Assembly: GCA_018714825.1 (NCBI GenBank)
Contig: DVMU01000184.1
Location: forward strand, 1 to 37,197
Source: Candidatus Pullichristensenella excrementigallinarum
GTDB lineage: Bacteria; Bacillota; Clostridia; Christensenellales; Aristaeellaceae
Reading direction: 5' to 3'
Length of the DNA stretch: 37,197 bases
In this document: piece by piece, positions 1 through 8,066 of the stretch
Position numbering within the stretch: position 1 is the stretch's first letter
Layout of the letters: the number at the start of each line of letters is the position of its first letter
The notes under the pieces: model-generated
Told to the model about the DNA's origin: nothing
Seen by the model: the letters and a program-made list of their open reading frames with translations, nothing else
Database searches by the model: none
Program-made: the position numbers and the translations under genes

Positions 1-1
1 G

Positions 2-328
2 ACCGGCGACGCAACCTCCACAGCCACCACCGCAGGCGGCGGCCTTTCGATGGTCATCATTCTGGTGGCGTTTGTCGCGATCTTCTATTTCATGCTGATC
101 CGTCCGCAGAGAAAGAAGGATAAAAAGGTCAAGGAGATGCTCAACGCGCTCAAGGCGGGCGATCGCATCTGCACCATCGGCGGCATCTACGGCACCATCG
201 CCCAGATCAAGGACGACACCGTCACCCTGCTTGTGGGCGCGGACAAGACGCAGATGGTCATGGCCCGTTGGGCCATCCGCAGCGTGGAAGACGCTCCCGT
301 GGAAAACGATTCCGAGCCGCAGGTCTGA
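2..328 (+). CDS. yajC: Preprotein translocase subunit YajC (5' partial; frame open to window start)
   Basis: Frame is open from base 2 (TGDATSTATTAGGGLSMVIILVAFVAIFYFMLIRPQRKKDKKVKEML); hydrophobic TM followed by the YajC signature FYFMLIRPQRKK..K...ML..L..GD.I.T.GG.YG.I. Confidence 0.93.
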   Translation, partial: TGDATSTATTAGGGLSMVIILVAFVAIFYFMLIRPQRKKDKKVKEMLNALKAGDRICTIGGIYGTIAQIKDDTVTLLVGADKTQMVMARWAIRSVEDAPVENDSEPQV

Positions 329-368
329 CCTGCGTCCCGAAGGGGTTTCTCTGCACGAAGCATTCCAA

Positions 369-408
369 AAACAGCCGGAAGCGACAAAGTCGCTCCCGGC
401 TGTTTTTT
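369..408. terminator. Intrinsic terminator, probably bidirectional, between convergent yajC and yitT-like genes
   Basis: ACAGCCGG-aa-GCGAC-aaa-GTCGC-tc-CCGGCTGT followed by TTTTTT; A-tract on the 5' side provides a T-tract on the minus strand. Confidence 0.9.
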
Positions 409-429
409 GTGTCCATGCGCCTTTTTCCA

Positions 430-1290
430 TCAATCCGTAGGCTTATGATAAAACCGCCCTTGGAACTGATCCGTCTTGAGCACGTTGATAAACGCGTGCT
501 CGTCGATGCTCTTGACCTTGGAAAGCACCGGCCGGATCTCTTCGGAAGAGACTACGGAATACACCATTGTCCGCTCCTTTTGTTCATAAAGTCCCGTCCC
601 GCGAAACAGGGTCGCGCCGTGGTGCGTGGATTGCGCGATTGCCGAATAAATTTCTTCCGGCTTTTGGGTAATGATGAACAGCGTGTGTTTCTGATAGCGC
701 TTATACAGCCCGTGCAGCGCCTGGGTATAGGTAAACTGGTAAATGATGGAATACAGCGCCTTTTCCCATCCGAACAGCGCGCCCGCGACGCCCAGCATCA
801 CCACATTGCCCATCAGGATATAGTGAAAAGCGTCCCTCTCATATTTCTGCGAAACATACATCGCGATGAAATCGGTTCCTCCGGAAGTCGCGTCCGCGTG
901 CAGGCACAAGCTCACCGCGAATGCTCCCAGCAAACCGCCAAACACGCAGGAAAGCATGGGTTCGGAAGTAATGGAAATGCGGGGCAACAAGTCGGTCATA
1001 AGGCTCGAAAGGGCGATAACCAGGCAGGAAAGCAGCGTAAACTTTTTGCCGATATAGCGAAATCCCACATACGCGGGCACCGCATTGAGCAACACGTTGA
1101 ACAGCGTATAGGGCAACTGTATCCCCGCGAAATCGCCGAACACCTTCTGCAGCAGCAGCGACAGGCCGCTCGCGCCGCCGGGATACAATTCCGCCGCATG
1201 TACGAATGTATTGATGTTGACCGCCATGAGGAACGAGCCTATGACGACCAGCAAAATCCGCCTGCAATCGCTCTTCCATTCAAATTTCAT
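430..1290 (-). CDS. YitT family (DUF2179-containing) membrane protein
   Basis: MKFEWKSDCRRILLVVIGSFLMAVNINTFVHAAELYPGGASGLSLLLQKV..., multiple TMs and C-terminal YSVVSSEEIRPVLSKVKSIDEHAFINV typical of the DUF2179 domain; start chosen at MKFEW rather than the ORF-track start. Confidence 0.85.
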   Translation of the reverse strand: MKFEWKSDCRRILLVVIGSFLMAVNINTFVHAAELYPGGASGLSLLLQKVFGDFAGIQLPYTLFNVLLNAVPAYVGFRYIGKKFTLLSCLVIALSSLMTDLLPRISITSEPMLSCVFGGLLGAFAVSLCLHADATSGGTDFIAMYVSQKYERDAFHYILMGNVVMLGVAGALFGWEKALYSIIYQFTYTQALHGLYKRYQKHTLFIITQKPEEIYSAIAQSTHHGATLFRGTGLYEQKERTMVYSVVSSEEIRPVLSKVKSIDEHAFINVLKTDQFQGRFYHKPTD

Positions 1291-1822
1291 GCTGTTCCTC
1301 CCTGCTGATCTCCACATAGCGCGGCTGCCGCCCGATCGCGGGCAGGTATTTTTCGAAAAACTCCGCGCTTTCCATGGCGATTGTGGCCGTGTTCACGCAC
1401 GGATGAAACGCCAGACGCGGAAGTTCCAAAAGACTTCTGTCTATGGCCAGACGGACACGCTTTTCGGGATCAAACAAGAGCCCCATGGGGCTGATGGCCC
1501 CGGGAAGCGTGCGCATCATCTCCATGAGTTTGTCCGCCGGAGCAAAACTCAGCCGCGAAGAATCCAGCTGCCGGGAAACCTCGGCGGTGCGAAATTGCGC
1601 GCGCGGATGGATCAAAAGCAGATGATAGGCGCTTGCATTCCGCGGCGTGAGGAACAGATTCTTCGGAACCACCGCGCAAAGTGCCTTTGCCGGCGCGTCG
1701 CAATCCTCTATGGTATGAACCGGCGCGTGTTCGACCATTTCGAATCGCACGCCGATTTCCTTCAGCCTTGCCAGCACCTGTTCGCGCACCCGCGCAGGGT
1801 CGTACGCCGTCTGTCCGCTCAT
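1280..1822 (-). CDS. YbaK/ProX-like prolyl-tRNA deacylase-domain protein
   Basis: FEMVEHAPVHTIEDCDAPAKALCAVVPKNLFLTPRNASAYHLLLIHPRAQFRTAEVSRQLDSSRLSFAPADKLMEMMRTLPGAISPMGLLFDP; start at MSGQT gives an ATGA overlap with the upstream dnaI-like stop. Confidence 0.85.
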   Translation of the reverse strand: MSGQTAYDPARVREQVLARLKEIGVRFEMVEHAPVHTIEDCDAPAKALCAVVPKNLFLTPRNASAYHLLLIHPRAQFRTAEVSRQLDSSRLSFAPADKLMEMMRTLPGAISPMGLLFDPEKRVRLAIDRSLLELPRLAFHPCVNTATIAMESAEFFEKYLPAIGRQPRYVEISREEQHEI

Positions 1823-2787
1823 AGGGTTCTGAGATCCTTTCCTTCCAGGCGAATGCATACGCCCGCCGTCTTGTCAAACAATCTGGAAGCCACGCGCTCC
1901 CCGTATCGCTCCATGATCTGGGTGCGATTGAGATTGGTGGCGAGGAAGGTGTGCTGTCCGCGCGTCATGCGCTCGTTGAGCAGCGTAAAGAGGTATTCGA
2001 TGGTAATGTTGCGCATGATCGGCTCGGTTCCCAAATCATCGATCAGCAGCAGCGGCGCTTCCAGCATATCCCGGAAGCCTTCCGCTTCCAAATCGCTTCC
2101 CACATGCTGCTTGCGCATTCTCTCAAACATCTGGTACGCGGTCACATTCAGCGCCGCAAATCCGCGCCTGGTGACCCGTTCATACACGCAATTGAGCAGG
2201 AATGTCTTCCCCAATCCTCCAGCGCCCAACAAAAGGACGTTTTTCCAGCGCGTTTCAGGGAATCCGTCCGCATATTCTTCGCACATCCTGCGCGCGCCCA
2301 GGAGCAGAAGCCTCTGGTTGTTCTCCTCGGGAATGCGGCTCTCCTCAAACGTCTCGAAGGTCTGCCGCACAATCGCGGGATTCTCTCCCGCGCGCATCTG
2401 TGAAAGCCGCCGTTCAAAGCAGGCGCAAAACCGGGCGGGCGCGTCGCCGACATAGCCCGTATCCCGGCACAGCGGGCAGCGATACGCCATTTCCAGATAA
2501 TTTTCTTTGAGGCCCAGGCGCTGCAGGCGGAAGCGAATCTCGGCGTTGATCGCGCGGCCGCGTTCCCGCATTTCCTCCGCAATGGCGCGCAGGCGCGCCT
2601 CGTCCCGAACGCCCATGGATTTGCGCATGGCGCCCACGGCCGTCGCAACGGCCTCCTCGCGCAGCCGGCGAATTTCCGGATCGAGGCGATAGGCCTCTTC
2701 CTCCCGTCGCCTGAGCGCATCGGCATTTTCGCGGCGCCGGGCCGCATACTCCTCCAGAAGTCCGCGAATCTGCTCGGCTCGGGTCAT
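1819..2787 (-). CDS. dnaI: DnaI/DnaC-type helicase loader ATPase
   Basis: Walker A GAGGLGKTFLLNCV, Walker B LLLIDDLGTE, N-terminal CPLCRDTGYVG...FCACFERR Zn-ribbon-like motif, TFLATNLNRTQIMERYGERVASRLFD. Confidence 0.88.
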   Translation of the reverse strand: MTRAEQIRGLLEEYAARRRENADALRRREEEAYRLDPEIRRLREEAVATAVGAMRKSMGVRDEARLRAIAEEMRERGRAINAEIRFRLQRLGLKENYLEMAYRCPLCRDTGYVGDAPARFCACFERRLSQMRAGENPAIVRQTFETFEESRIPEENNQRLLLLGARRMCEEYADGFPETRWKNVLLLGAGGLGKTFLLNCVYERVTRRGFAALNVTAYQMFERMRKQHVGSDLEAEGFRDMLEAPLLLIDDLGTEPIMRNITIEYLFTLLNERMTRGQHTFLATNLNRTQIMERYGERVASRLFDKTAGVCIRLEGKDLRTL

Positions 2788-4211
2788 TTTTGCCCTCCTC
2801 CGTATTCCTTGAGTACGTCAAAATAGAAATCCTTTTCCGATTCCTCCTCCGTATACACGCGCTGCTCGTAACGGAGCGCGGGATTGTCCCCGCGCGTCGC
2901 GCCCTTGGAGGGGACGTATGCCCGCGCCGCTTCGGGGGTGGAAATTCCCGCCTTCTCCCATTCCAAAAGCTGGCGGTCGATTGCGGCCATGGGACGACCC
3001 TTTTCGCGGCTCATCTGCGCGGCCAGGCGAATCATCTCCTCGGAAAAGCGCGTTTTCCAGCCCTCGAGCATCTCGTTATCTTCCAGGCGCGGCCGCCTTT
3101 CCGAACCGGCGAGTTTGAGGATTTCCACGACTTCGCCGCTGAGCCTGCGCTGGCGCTGCACATAGGCTTCCGCTTCGTCCGCCCGAAAAAGCCCCAGGCC
3201 TTCCCATTGCTGGAGGATGCGGTCCAGATCCGCAAACTGATGCTTATCCTTCAGATTCTGACAGGCGGCGGCAAGCTCGATCGTGCGCTTTTCAAAGCCC
3301 CGCGCCAGATATTCCTCATAGCTTTTGAGCGTCGCAGGCGTGGGAAGCGCCTTGCTGCCCAATTGGGAAAGCACGTCTTTGAGCGCCTCAAAATGCTCGC
3401 CGGAACGGTTCCTCGCGGATTCCAGAACCTTGTCCAGATACGCAAAGGAAGGCTTCATCGCCTTGACCGTCTCCGCGCAGGCCGCCAGCAATTCCTCCTT
3501 GGAACATCCCCATTCGTGGACCCATTTGTCCGCAAGCCTGAGTTCGTCCTTGGTGGGCCTGCGCCTTTGGGAGAATTGCTTGAGGACCGCATCCGCCGCC
3601 TGATAGCTGCCGTCCTCCCAGGCGATCATTCGCTCCACATCTTCCAGAGATTTTACGCCCCGTTCCGCCCATTCCAGCGCGATCTGATCGAGCTTTTTGA
3701 GCGTCCCGCGCACATTGGTTCGCGAATACTTGAGATTTTTCAGCCCGTATTCCACCAACCGCACAGCCGCGTCCTTTTCGTAGCCCATCACCAGCACCCA
3801 GTCGTTGGCGATTTTGATCTCGCCATGGATCAGATTCGACCCGAAAAGCGCCTGCAGCGCGGCATTGAAATCGCGAAACTCATAGTATTGCCTTTCCATA
3901 GGTTCGGGCGCGGACATGGCGCGCATGGGCAAAAAGGCATAGGAAGGGGGCTTGTCGCTCAATCGCTTGACAAGCCCCTGCCTCTCCCAATAGCGAAAGG
4001 CTTCGGCCACCGTCTCCTCGTCGATCTTCAGCGCGCGCGCCAAATCCTCCTGTCCCTGCGCGAGCTGCGGATATTGACAAAGCATCCGTGCGTACAAATA
4101 CACGCGCAGATAGTCCTCCGGCGCCATGGGCAGGTATTCCAGCAGGAACATATTTTCAATGGGCGTGACGTCGTACATCGCGCTCTCGCGGTCAAACGAG
4201 CAAAACGGCAT
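2784..4211 (-). CDS. DnaD-domain replication initiation/restart protein
   Basis: MFLLEYLPMAPEDYLRVYLYARMLCQYPQLAQGQEDLARALKIDEETVAEAFRYWERQGLVKR plus repeated DnaD/DnaB_2-like domains (RRPTKDELRLADKWVHEWGCSKEELLAACAETVKAMKPSFAYLDKVLES); start at MPFCSF preceded by GGGAGGG; ATGA overlap with dnaI. Confidence 0.82.
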   Translation of the reverse strand: MPFCSFDRESAMYDVTPIENMFLLEYLPMAPEDYLRVYLYARMLCQYPQLAQGQEDLARALKIDEETVAEAFRYWERQGLVKRLSDKPPSYAFLPMRAMSAPEPMERQYYEFRDFNAALQALFGSNLIHGEIKIANDWVLVMGYEKDAAVRLVEYGLKNLKYSRTNVRGTLKKLDQIALEWAERGVKSLEDVERMIAWEDGSYQAADAVLKQFSQRRRPTKDELRLADKWVHEWGCSKEELLAACAETVKAMKPSFAYLDKVLESARNRSGEHFEALKDVLSQLGSKALPTPATLKSYEEYLARGFEKRTIELAAACQNLKDKHQFADLDRILQQWEGLGLFRADEAEAYVQRQRRLSGEVVEILKLAGSERRPRLEDNEMLEGWKTRFSEEMIRLAAQMSREKGRPMAAIDRQLLEWEKAGISTPEAARAYVPSKGATRGDNPALRYEQRVYTEEESEKDFYFDVLKEYGGGQK

Positions 4212-4238
4212 GGCGATAAATCCCTCCCGAATGTTCCT

Positions 4239-4267
4239 ATCATACCACAAAACCCGGGGGATTACAA
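4239..4267 (-). promoter_or_regulatory. SigA-type promoter for the DnaD-dnaI-proX-like-yitT operon
   Basis: Minus strand TTGTAA-17 bp-TATGAT (TTACAA at 4262-4267, ATCATA at 4239-4244). Confidence 0.6.
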
Positions 4268-4331
4268 TTGCGCGGGGGGAAAGATTTGTTTCTCCTATAT
4301 TCCTTGCAGAAAAACTTTCCCCAAACCTCCA

Positions 4332-4360
4332 TTGACAGAATCAGGCGCATTCGCTATAAT
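4332..4360 (+). promoter_or_regulatory. Perfect-consensus SigA promoter for the T-box/leuA transcript
   Basis: TTGACA (4332-4337)-17 bp-TATAAT (4355-4360). Confidence 0.9.
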
Positions 4361-4366
4361 GATACA

Positions 4367-4590
4367 TACTGCGAAGATGGGGAAAAAGACGCCCGTTTGC
4401 GCGCAAAGAGATCCGGCGGTAGGTGCGAGCCGGAGGCGCGGCGGCGTGTATCGCTCGCCCCGGAGCTTCCCGCGTGACAAGCGCGGGACGGTTTGCCGCG
4501 TTATAGGCCGAGAGATCGCCGGGATGCGGCGAAATTGGGTGGTACCGTGAGGAAGTTCCTCGCCCCATAGTTGGGGCGGGTTTTTTTGTA
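4367..4590 (+). ncRNA. T-box riboswitch leader, probably Leu-specific (candidate CTC specifier at 4454-4456), ending in an intrinsic terminator
   Basis: Stem I elements AGAGATCCGGCGGTAGGTGCGAGCCGG, post-specifier GCCCCGGAGCTTCC, canonical T-box TGGGTGGTACCGTG at about 4536-4549, terminator CGCCCCatagtTGGGGCGGGTTTTTTT, upstream of leuA. Confidence 0.92.
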
Positions 4591-4632
4591 GTTTGGCGCA
4601 AACGACCAATGGAACATGCAAGGAGCATTGCG

Positions 4633-6309
4633 ATGAAGAAATATGTGCCGTGTCCGCAGGTAACGCTTCCGGACCGACAGTGGCCCTCCAACCACATTGA
4701 GAAACCGCCGATTTGGTGCTCGGTGGATCTTCGCGATGGAAACCAGGCGCTGGTGGAACCGATGAACATCGAAGAGAAAATCGAGATGTTCAAACTGCTT
4801 GTGCGCATGGGGTTCAAGGAGATCGAGGTCGGCTTTCCCTCCGCCTCGCAGACCGAATTTGACGCCACGCGCGCGCTGATCGAGCAAAACCTCATTCCGG
4901 ACGATGTGCGCATCCAGGTTCTTACCCAGGCGCGCGAACATCTGATTCGCCGCACCTATGAGGCGATCGAGGGCGCAAAAAACGTAATTGTGCATCTGTA
5001 TACCAACGTCTCGCCCATGTTTCAAAAGGCGGTTTACAAGACCACGCGCAAGGGCATTGTGGACATCGCCGTGCGAGAAATTGAACTTTTGCGCATGTTG
5101 GCGGAGATGCGGGAAGACGGCGGCGAGGGCATCACCTTCGAATACTCGGCCGAAGCGTTTTCCGAAGCTGAACCGCGGCTTGCAATGCTGGTCTTGACCA
5201 ATGTGGTCGAGCATTTCGGCGCCACTCCGGAAAAAAAGCTCATTCTCAATCTTCCCTCGACCGTGCAAAAGACCTTGCCCAACGAATTTGCCGATCGCAT
5301 CGAATATGTGCATCGCTTCCTCCCCGGGCGCGAGAACGTAATTCTCTCCGTGCATCCGCACAATGACCAGGGCACCGGCATTGCCGAAGCGGAATTGGCG
5401 CTGCTCGCGGGCGCGGAGCGCGTGGAAGGCACGCTCTTTGGCAACGGCGAACGAACGGGAAATGTGGATTTGGTGACGCTTGGGCTCAATCTCGCCACGC
5501 GCGGCATCCGTCCGGGGCTGAACTTTAAGCATCTGGATCGCATCCGCGCCACTTACGAACGCTGCACGCGGATGTTTGTTCATGAGCGTTCGCCCTACGC
5601 GGGCGAACTGGTCTTCACCGCCTTCTCCGGCTCGCATCAAGACGCGATCCGCAAGGGCTTCTCCTATCGCGCGGAACATCCCAACCAGCCCTGGCAGGTG
5701 CCCTACCTGCTGATCGATCCCAAGGATATCGGCCGCAGCTACGAGCCGATCATCCGCATCAACTCGCAGTCCGGCAAGGGCGGCGCGGCCTATGTGCTGC
5801 AAAACCGCTTCGGGTACAATCTCCCCAAGTCCATGCATCCCGATTTCGGCCGTCTGGTCAAACAGGAGGCCGACCGCTATGGGGCGGAGCTTCCCCCGGA
5901 AAGGCTGTTGCATCTGTTCTTGCGGGAATATTCCGCCATCAATCGTCCCTACGCGCTTGTGAACCATTCCATCTCCTCGCGCGGCGCGCAGGCGCACTCC
6001 GTGGTGCGCTTTGAGGGCACGTTGCGGCATTTCGGGGAAGAAAGCCAGATCGCGGGAGAAGGCAACGGCCCGATCGACGCATTCTTTTCCGCCATGCAGC
6101 AGGCCCATATCGAGGGTTTCCGCTTTGTGTCCTATCACGAACACGCGATCTCTTCCGGTTCGGACGCCAAGGCCTGCGCCTATATTGAGCTGGAATATCA
6201 CGATACGCACGTCTTCGGCGTGGGCATTCACCCGAACGTATCCGTGGCCTCGATCCGCGGCGTATTGAGCGCCATCAACCGCGCGCTGATCCAAAGCGGG
6301 GAGGCCTGA
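4633..6309 (+). CDS. leuA: 2-isopropylmalate synthase (long LeuA form)
   Basis: MKKYVPCPQVTLPDRQWPSNHIEKPPIWCSVDLRDGNQALVEPMN...; LSVHPHNDQGTGIAEAELALLAGAERVEGTLFGNGERTGNVDLVTL; AAGGAG upstream of ATG 4633. Confidence 0.96.
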   Translation: MKKYVPCPQVTLPDRQWPSNHIEKPPIWCSVDLRDGNQALVEPMNIEEKIEMFKLLVRMGFKEIEVGFPSASQTEFDATRALIEQNLIPDDVRIQVLTQAREHLIRRTYEAIEGAKNVIVHLYTNVSPMFQKAVYKTTRKGIVDIAVREIELLRMLAEMREDGGEGITFEYSAEAFSEAEPRLAMLVLTNVVEHFGATPEKKLILNLPSTVQKTLPNEFADRIEYVHRFLPGRENVILSVHPHNDQGTGIAEAELALLAGAERVEGTLFGNGERTGNVDLVTLGLNLATRGIRPGLNFKHLDRIRATYERCTRMFVHERSPYAGELVFTAFSGSHQDAIRKGFSYRAEHPNQPWQVPYLLIDPKDIGRSYEPIIRINSQSGKGGAAYVLQNRFGYNLPKSMHPDFGRLVKQEADRYGAELPPERLLHLFLREYSAINRPYALVNHSISSRGAQAHSVVRFEGTLRHFGEESQIAGEGNGPIDAFFSAMQQAHIEGFRFVSYHEHAISSGSDAKACAYIELEYHDTHVFGVGIHPNVSVASIRGVLSAINRALIQSGEA

Positions 6310-6355
6310 ATGTTCGGCGCCGGAAAGGGCAGGAATATGCGCCCCGTCCCTCGTC

Positions 6356-6631
6356 CTATCGGGATTCTTTGGGAAAATACTCCTTATCCTTCCAATACCA
6401 CCACCGGAGCTTTTCCGGATCGGGGGATGGATTTTCGGCATAGTACACCGCCAGACGAAATACATACAGCTGGCATCGATCTTCCATAAAGCCCTTTTTC
6501 GCGCAATCCAGCCGATACAATTCTTCCGGATCGCGGCCCGCGAGGTCCGCGATCTTTTCGATGCCGATTGCGAGAAGATCCCGCTCGATGTTCGGGCCCA
6601 CTCCCGGAATTTTTCGCAATTCCGTTTTCAA
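6356..6631 (-). CDS. Helix-hairpin-helix protein, Cdd1 (pathogenicity locus)-like family
   Basis: MKTELRKIPGVGPNIERDLLAIGIEKIADLAGRDPEELYRLDCAKKGFMEDRCQLYVFRLAVYYA; TTG start with AAAGGAGG upstream. Confidence 0.82.
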   Translation of the reverse strand: MKTELRKIPGVGPNIERDLLAIGIEKIADLAGRDPEELYRLDCAKKGFMEDRCQLYVFRLAVYYAENPSPDPEKLRWWYWKDKEYFPKESR

Positions 6632-6761
6632 TTTTCCGTTCCCTCCTTTCGCGCAGTATAGCGCATCCTCTCTTGTTTTGCAAGCCCGCCTTTTCCGCGC
6701 CGCCTTTCAGGCATGTTTTCCCTTTTTCGCGCACAAAATGGTTCAGCATGGTAGGGAGGGG

Positions 6762-8015
6762 ATGTCTATGAAGCCGCGCAGGAGGATTGCGCTTTTGATG
6801 CTGGTTGTATGGCTTTTGAGCGGGATTTCGTCCATGGCGGAACCCGTAATCGACTTTTCCACACCTGCGCCGGAGGAACAGAGCGCCCCCTCCGCCGCGC
6901 CCAAGATCTCCGAGGCGCCGCTTCTGACCAATCCGCCGATCTCTCTGGATTGCGGCGCGGCCCTGTTGGTCGAAATCCAGAGCGGCCAAATTCTCTTTGA
7001 GCAAAACGCGGATACTCCGCGCTCCGTCGCTTCGATCACCAAAATCATGACCATTCTGCTGACCCTGGAAGCGATCCATTCCGGCCGCATCGATTTGGAG
7101 GACGAAATCACCGTCTCCCCGCAGGCGGCGGGCATGGGCGGTTCGCAGGTGCTGCTGGACATCGGCGAAACCCAGAACATCTCCGTGCTTCTCAAAAGCG
7201 TCATCGTCGGTTCCGCAAACGACGCGGCCGTGGCGCTGGCGGAAACCATCTACGGTTCGGAAGAATTGTTTGTCCAGCGCATGAACGAACGCGCCGCGGA
7301 ATTGGGAATGGAAAACACCGTCTTTGTCAACTGCACGGGCCTGCCTGCCGAGGGTCAGCACACCACCGCGCGCGACGTGGCGATCATGGCCATGGCGATG
7401 TTCTCGGATTCGCTGTACTATGAATATTCCGGAATTTGGCTCGATGAGGTCGATCATCACGACGGCCGCGTGACCCAATTGACCAATACCAACAAGCTCA
7501 TTCGCCTCTATGACGGCTGCGACGGGGGGAAGACCGGTTCCACCGACGAAGCGGGCTATTGCATCGCAGCCACAGCCAAGCGGGGCGACATGCGCCTGAT
7601 CGCCGTGGTTTTGGGGGCCCCCACAGGCACGCAGCGTTTCGACCTTGCCGCGGATATGCTCGATTACGGCTTTGCCAACTATCGCCTCTATCCCGTCGCC
7701 CAGCGCGGCGTGAAGATCCGGGGCGAGTTGCCGGTCGTCGGCGGCAGCGCGGAGGGCGTTCCCCTGGCGCTGGACGGCGATCTGACGCTCCTGATCGAAA
7801 AGGGCGGCGAAGAATCCATCGCGCTGACCCCGGACCTTCCCGAATCCATCGAGGCTCCGGTATCCGCAGGGCAGCAGGTCGGCAGCGTGAACGTACTTGA
7901 GGACGGCCGCGTCATCGCGCGCATTCCCGTGGTCGCGATTGCGGACGTCTCCGCCCAGGGGCTAAGGAACGCCCTGCGGCGCATCTGGGAAAATTGGCTT
8001 GCCACGCGGCATTGA
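6762..8015 (+). CDS. D-alanyl-D-alanine carboxypeptidase (DacF-like, peptidase S11) with signal peptide
   Basis: SVASITKIMTILLTLEAI (SxxK), SANDAAVALAE (SxN), DGGKTGSTDEAGYC (KTG); ORF track start extended upstream, SD GGGAGGGG before ATG 6762. Confidence 0.93.
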   Translation: MSMKPRRRIALLMLVVWLLSGISSMAEPVIDFSTPAPEEQSAPSAAPKISEAPLLTNPPISLDCGAALLVEIQSGQILFEQNADTPRSVASITKIMTILLTLEAIHSGRIDLEDEITVSPQAAGMGGSQVLLDIGETQNISVLLKSVIVGSANDAAVALAETIYGSEELFVQRMNERAAELGMENTVFVNCTGLPAEGQHTTARDVAIMAMAMFSDSLYYEYSGIWLDEVDHHDGRVTQLTNTNKLIRLYDGCDGGKTGSTDEAGYCIAATAKRGDMRLIAVVLGAPTGTQRFDLAADMLDYGFANYRLYPVAQRGVKIRGELPVVGGSAEGVPLALDGDLTLLIEKGGEESIALTPDLPESIEAPVSAGQQVGSVNVLEDGRVIARIPVVAIADVSAQGLRNALRRIWENWLATRH

Positions 8016-8040
8016 GAAACATCCCGGATTGTGCTACAAT
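8012..8040 (+). promoter_or_regulatory. Putative SigA promoter of addA
   Basis: TTGAGA (8012-8017)-17 bp-TACAAT (8035-8040); -35 overlaps the upstream stop codon. Confidence 0.65.
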
Positions 8041-8066
8041 AGGGCCAGCAACGCGGGGAGGATACT

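Noticed and set aside
2790-4550. 586-aa plus-strand ORF opposite the DnaD-like gene
   Set aside because: Antisense shadow ORF in GC-rich coding DNA; the opposite strand has recognisable domains, an SD and a promoter.
4501-6465. 654-aa minus-strand ORF opposite leuA
   Set aside because: No recognisable domain and exactly covers leuA; also spans the T-box terminator.
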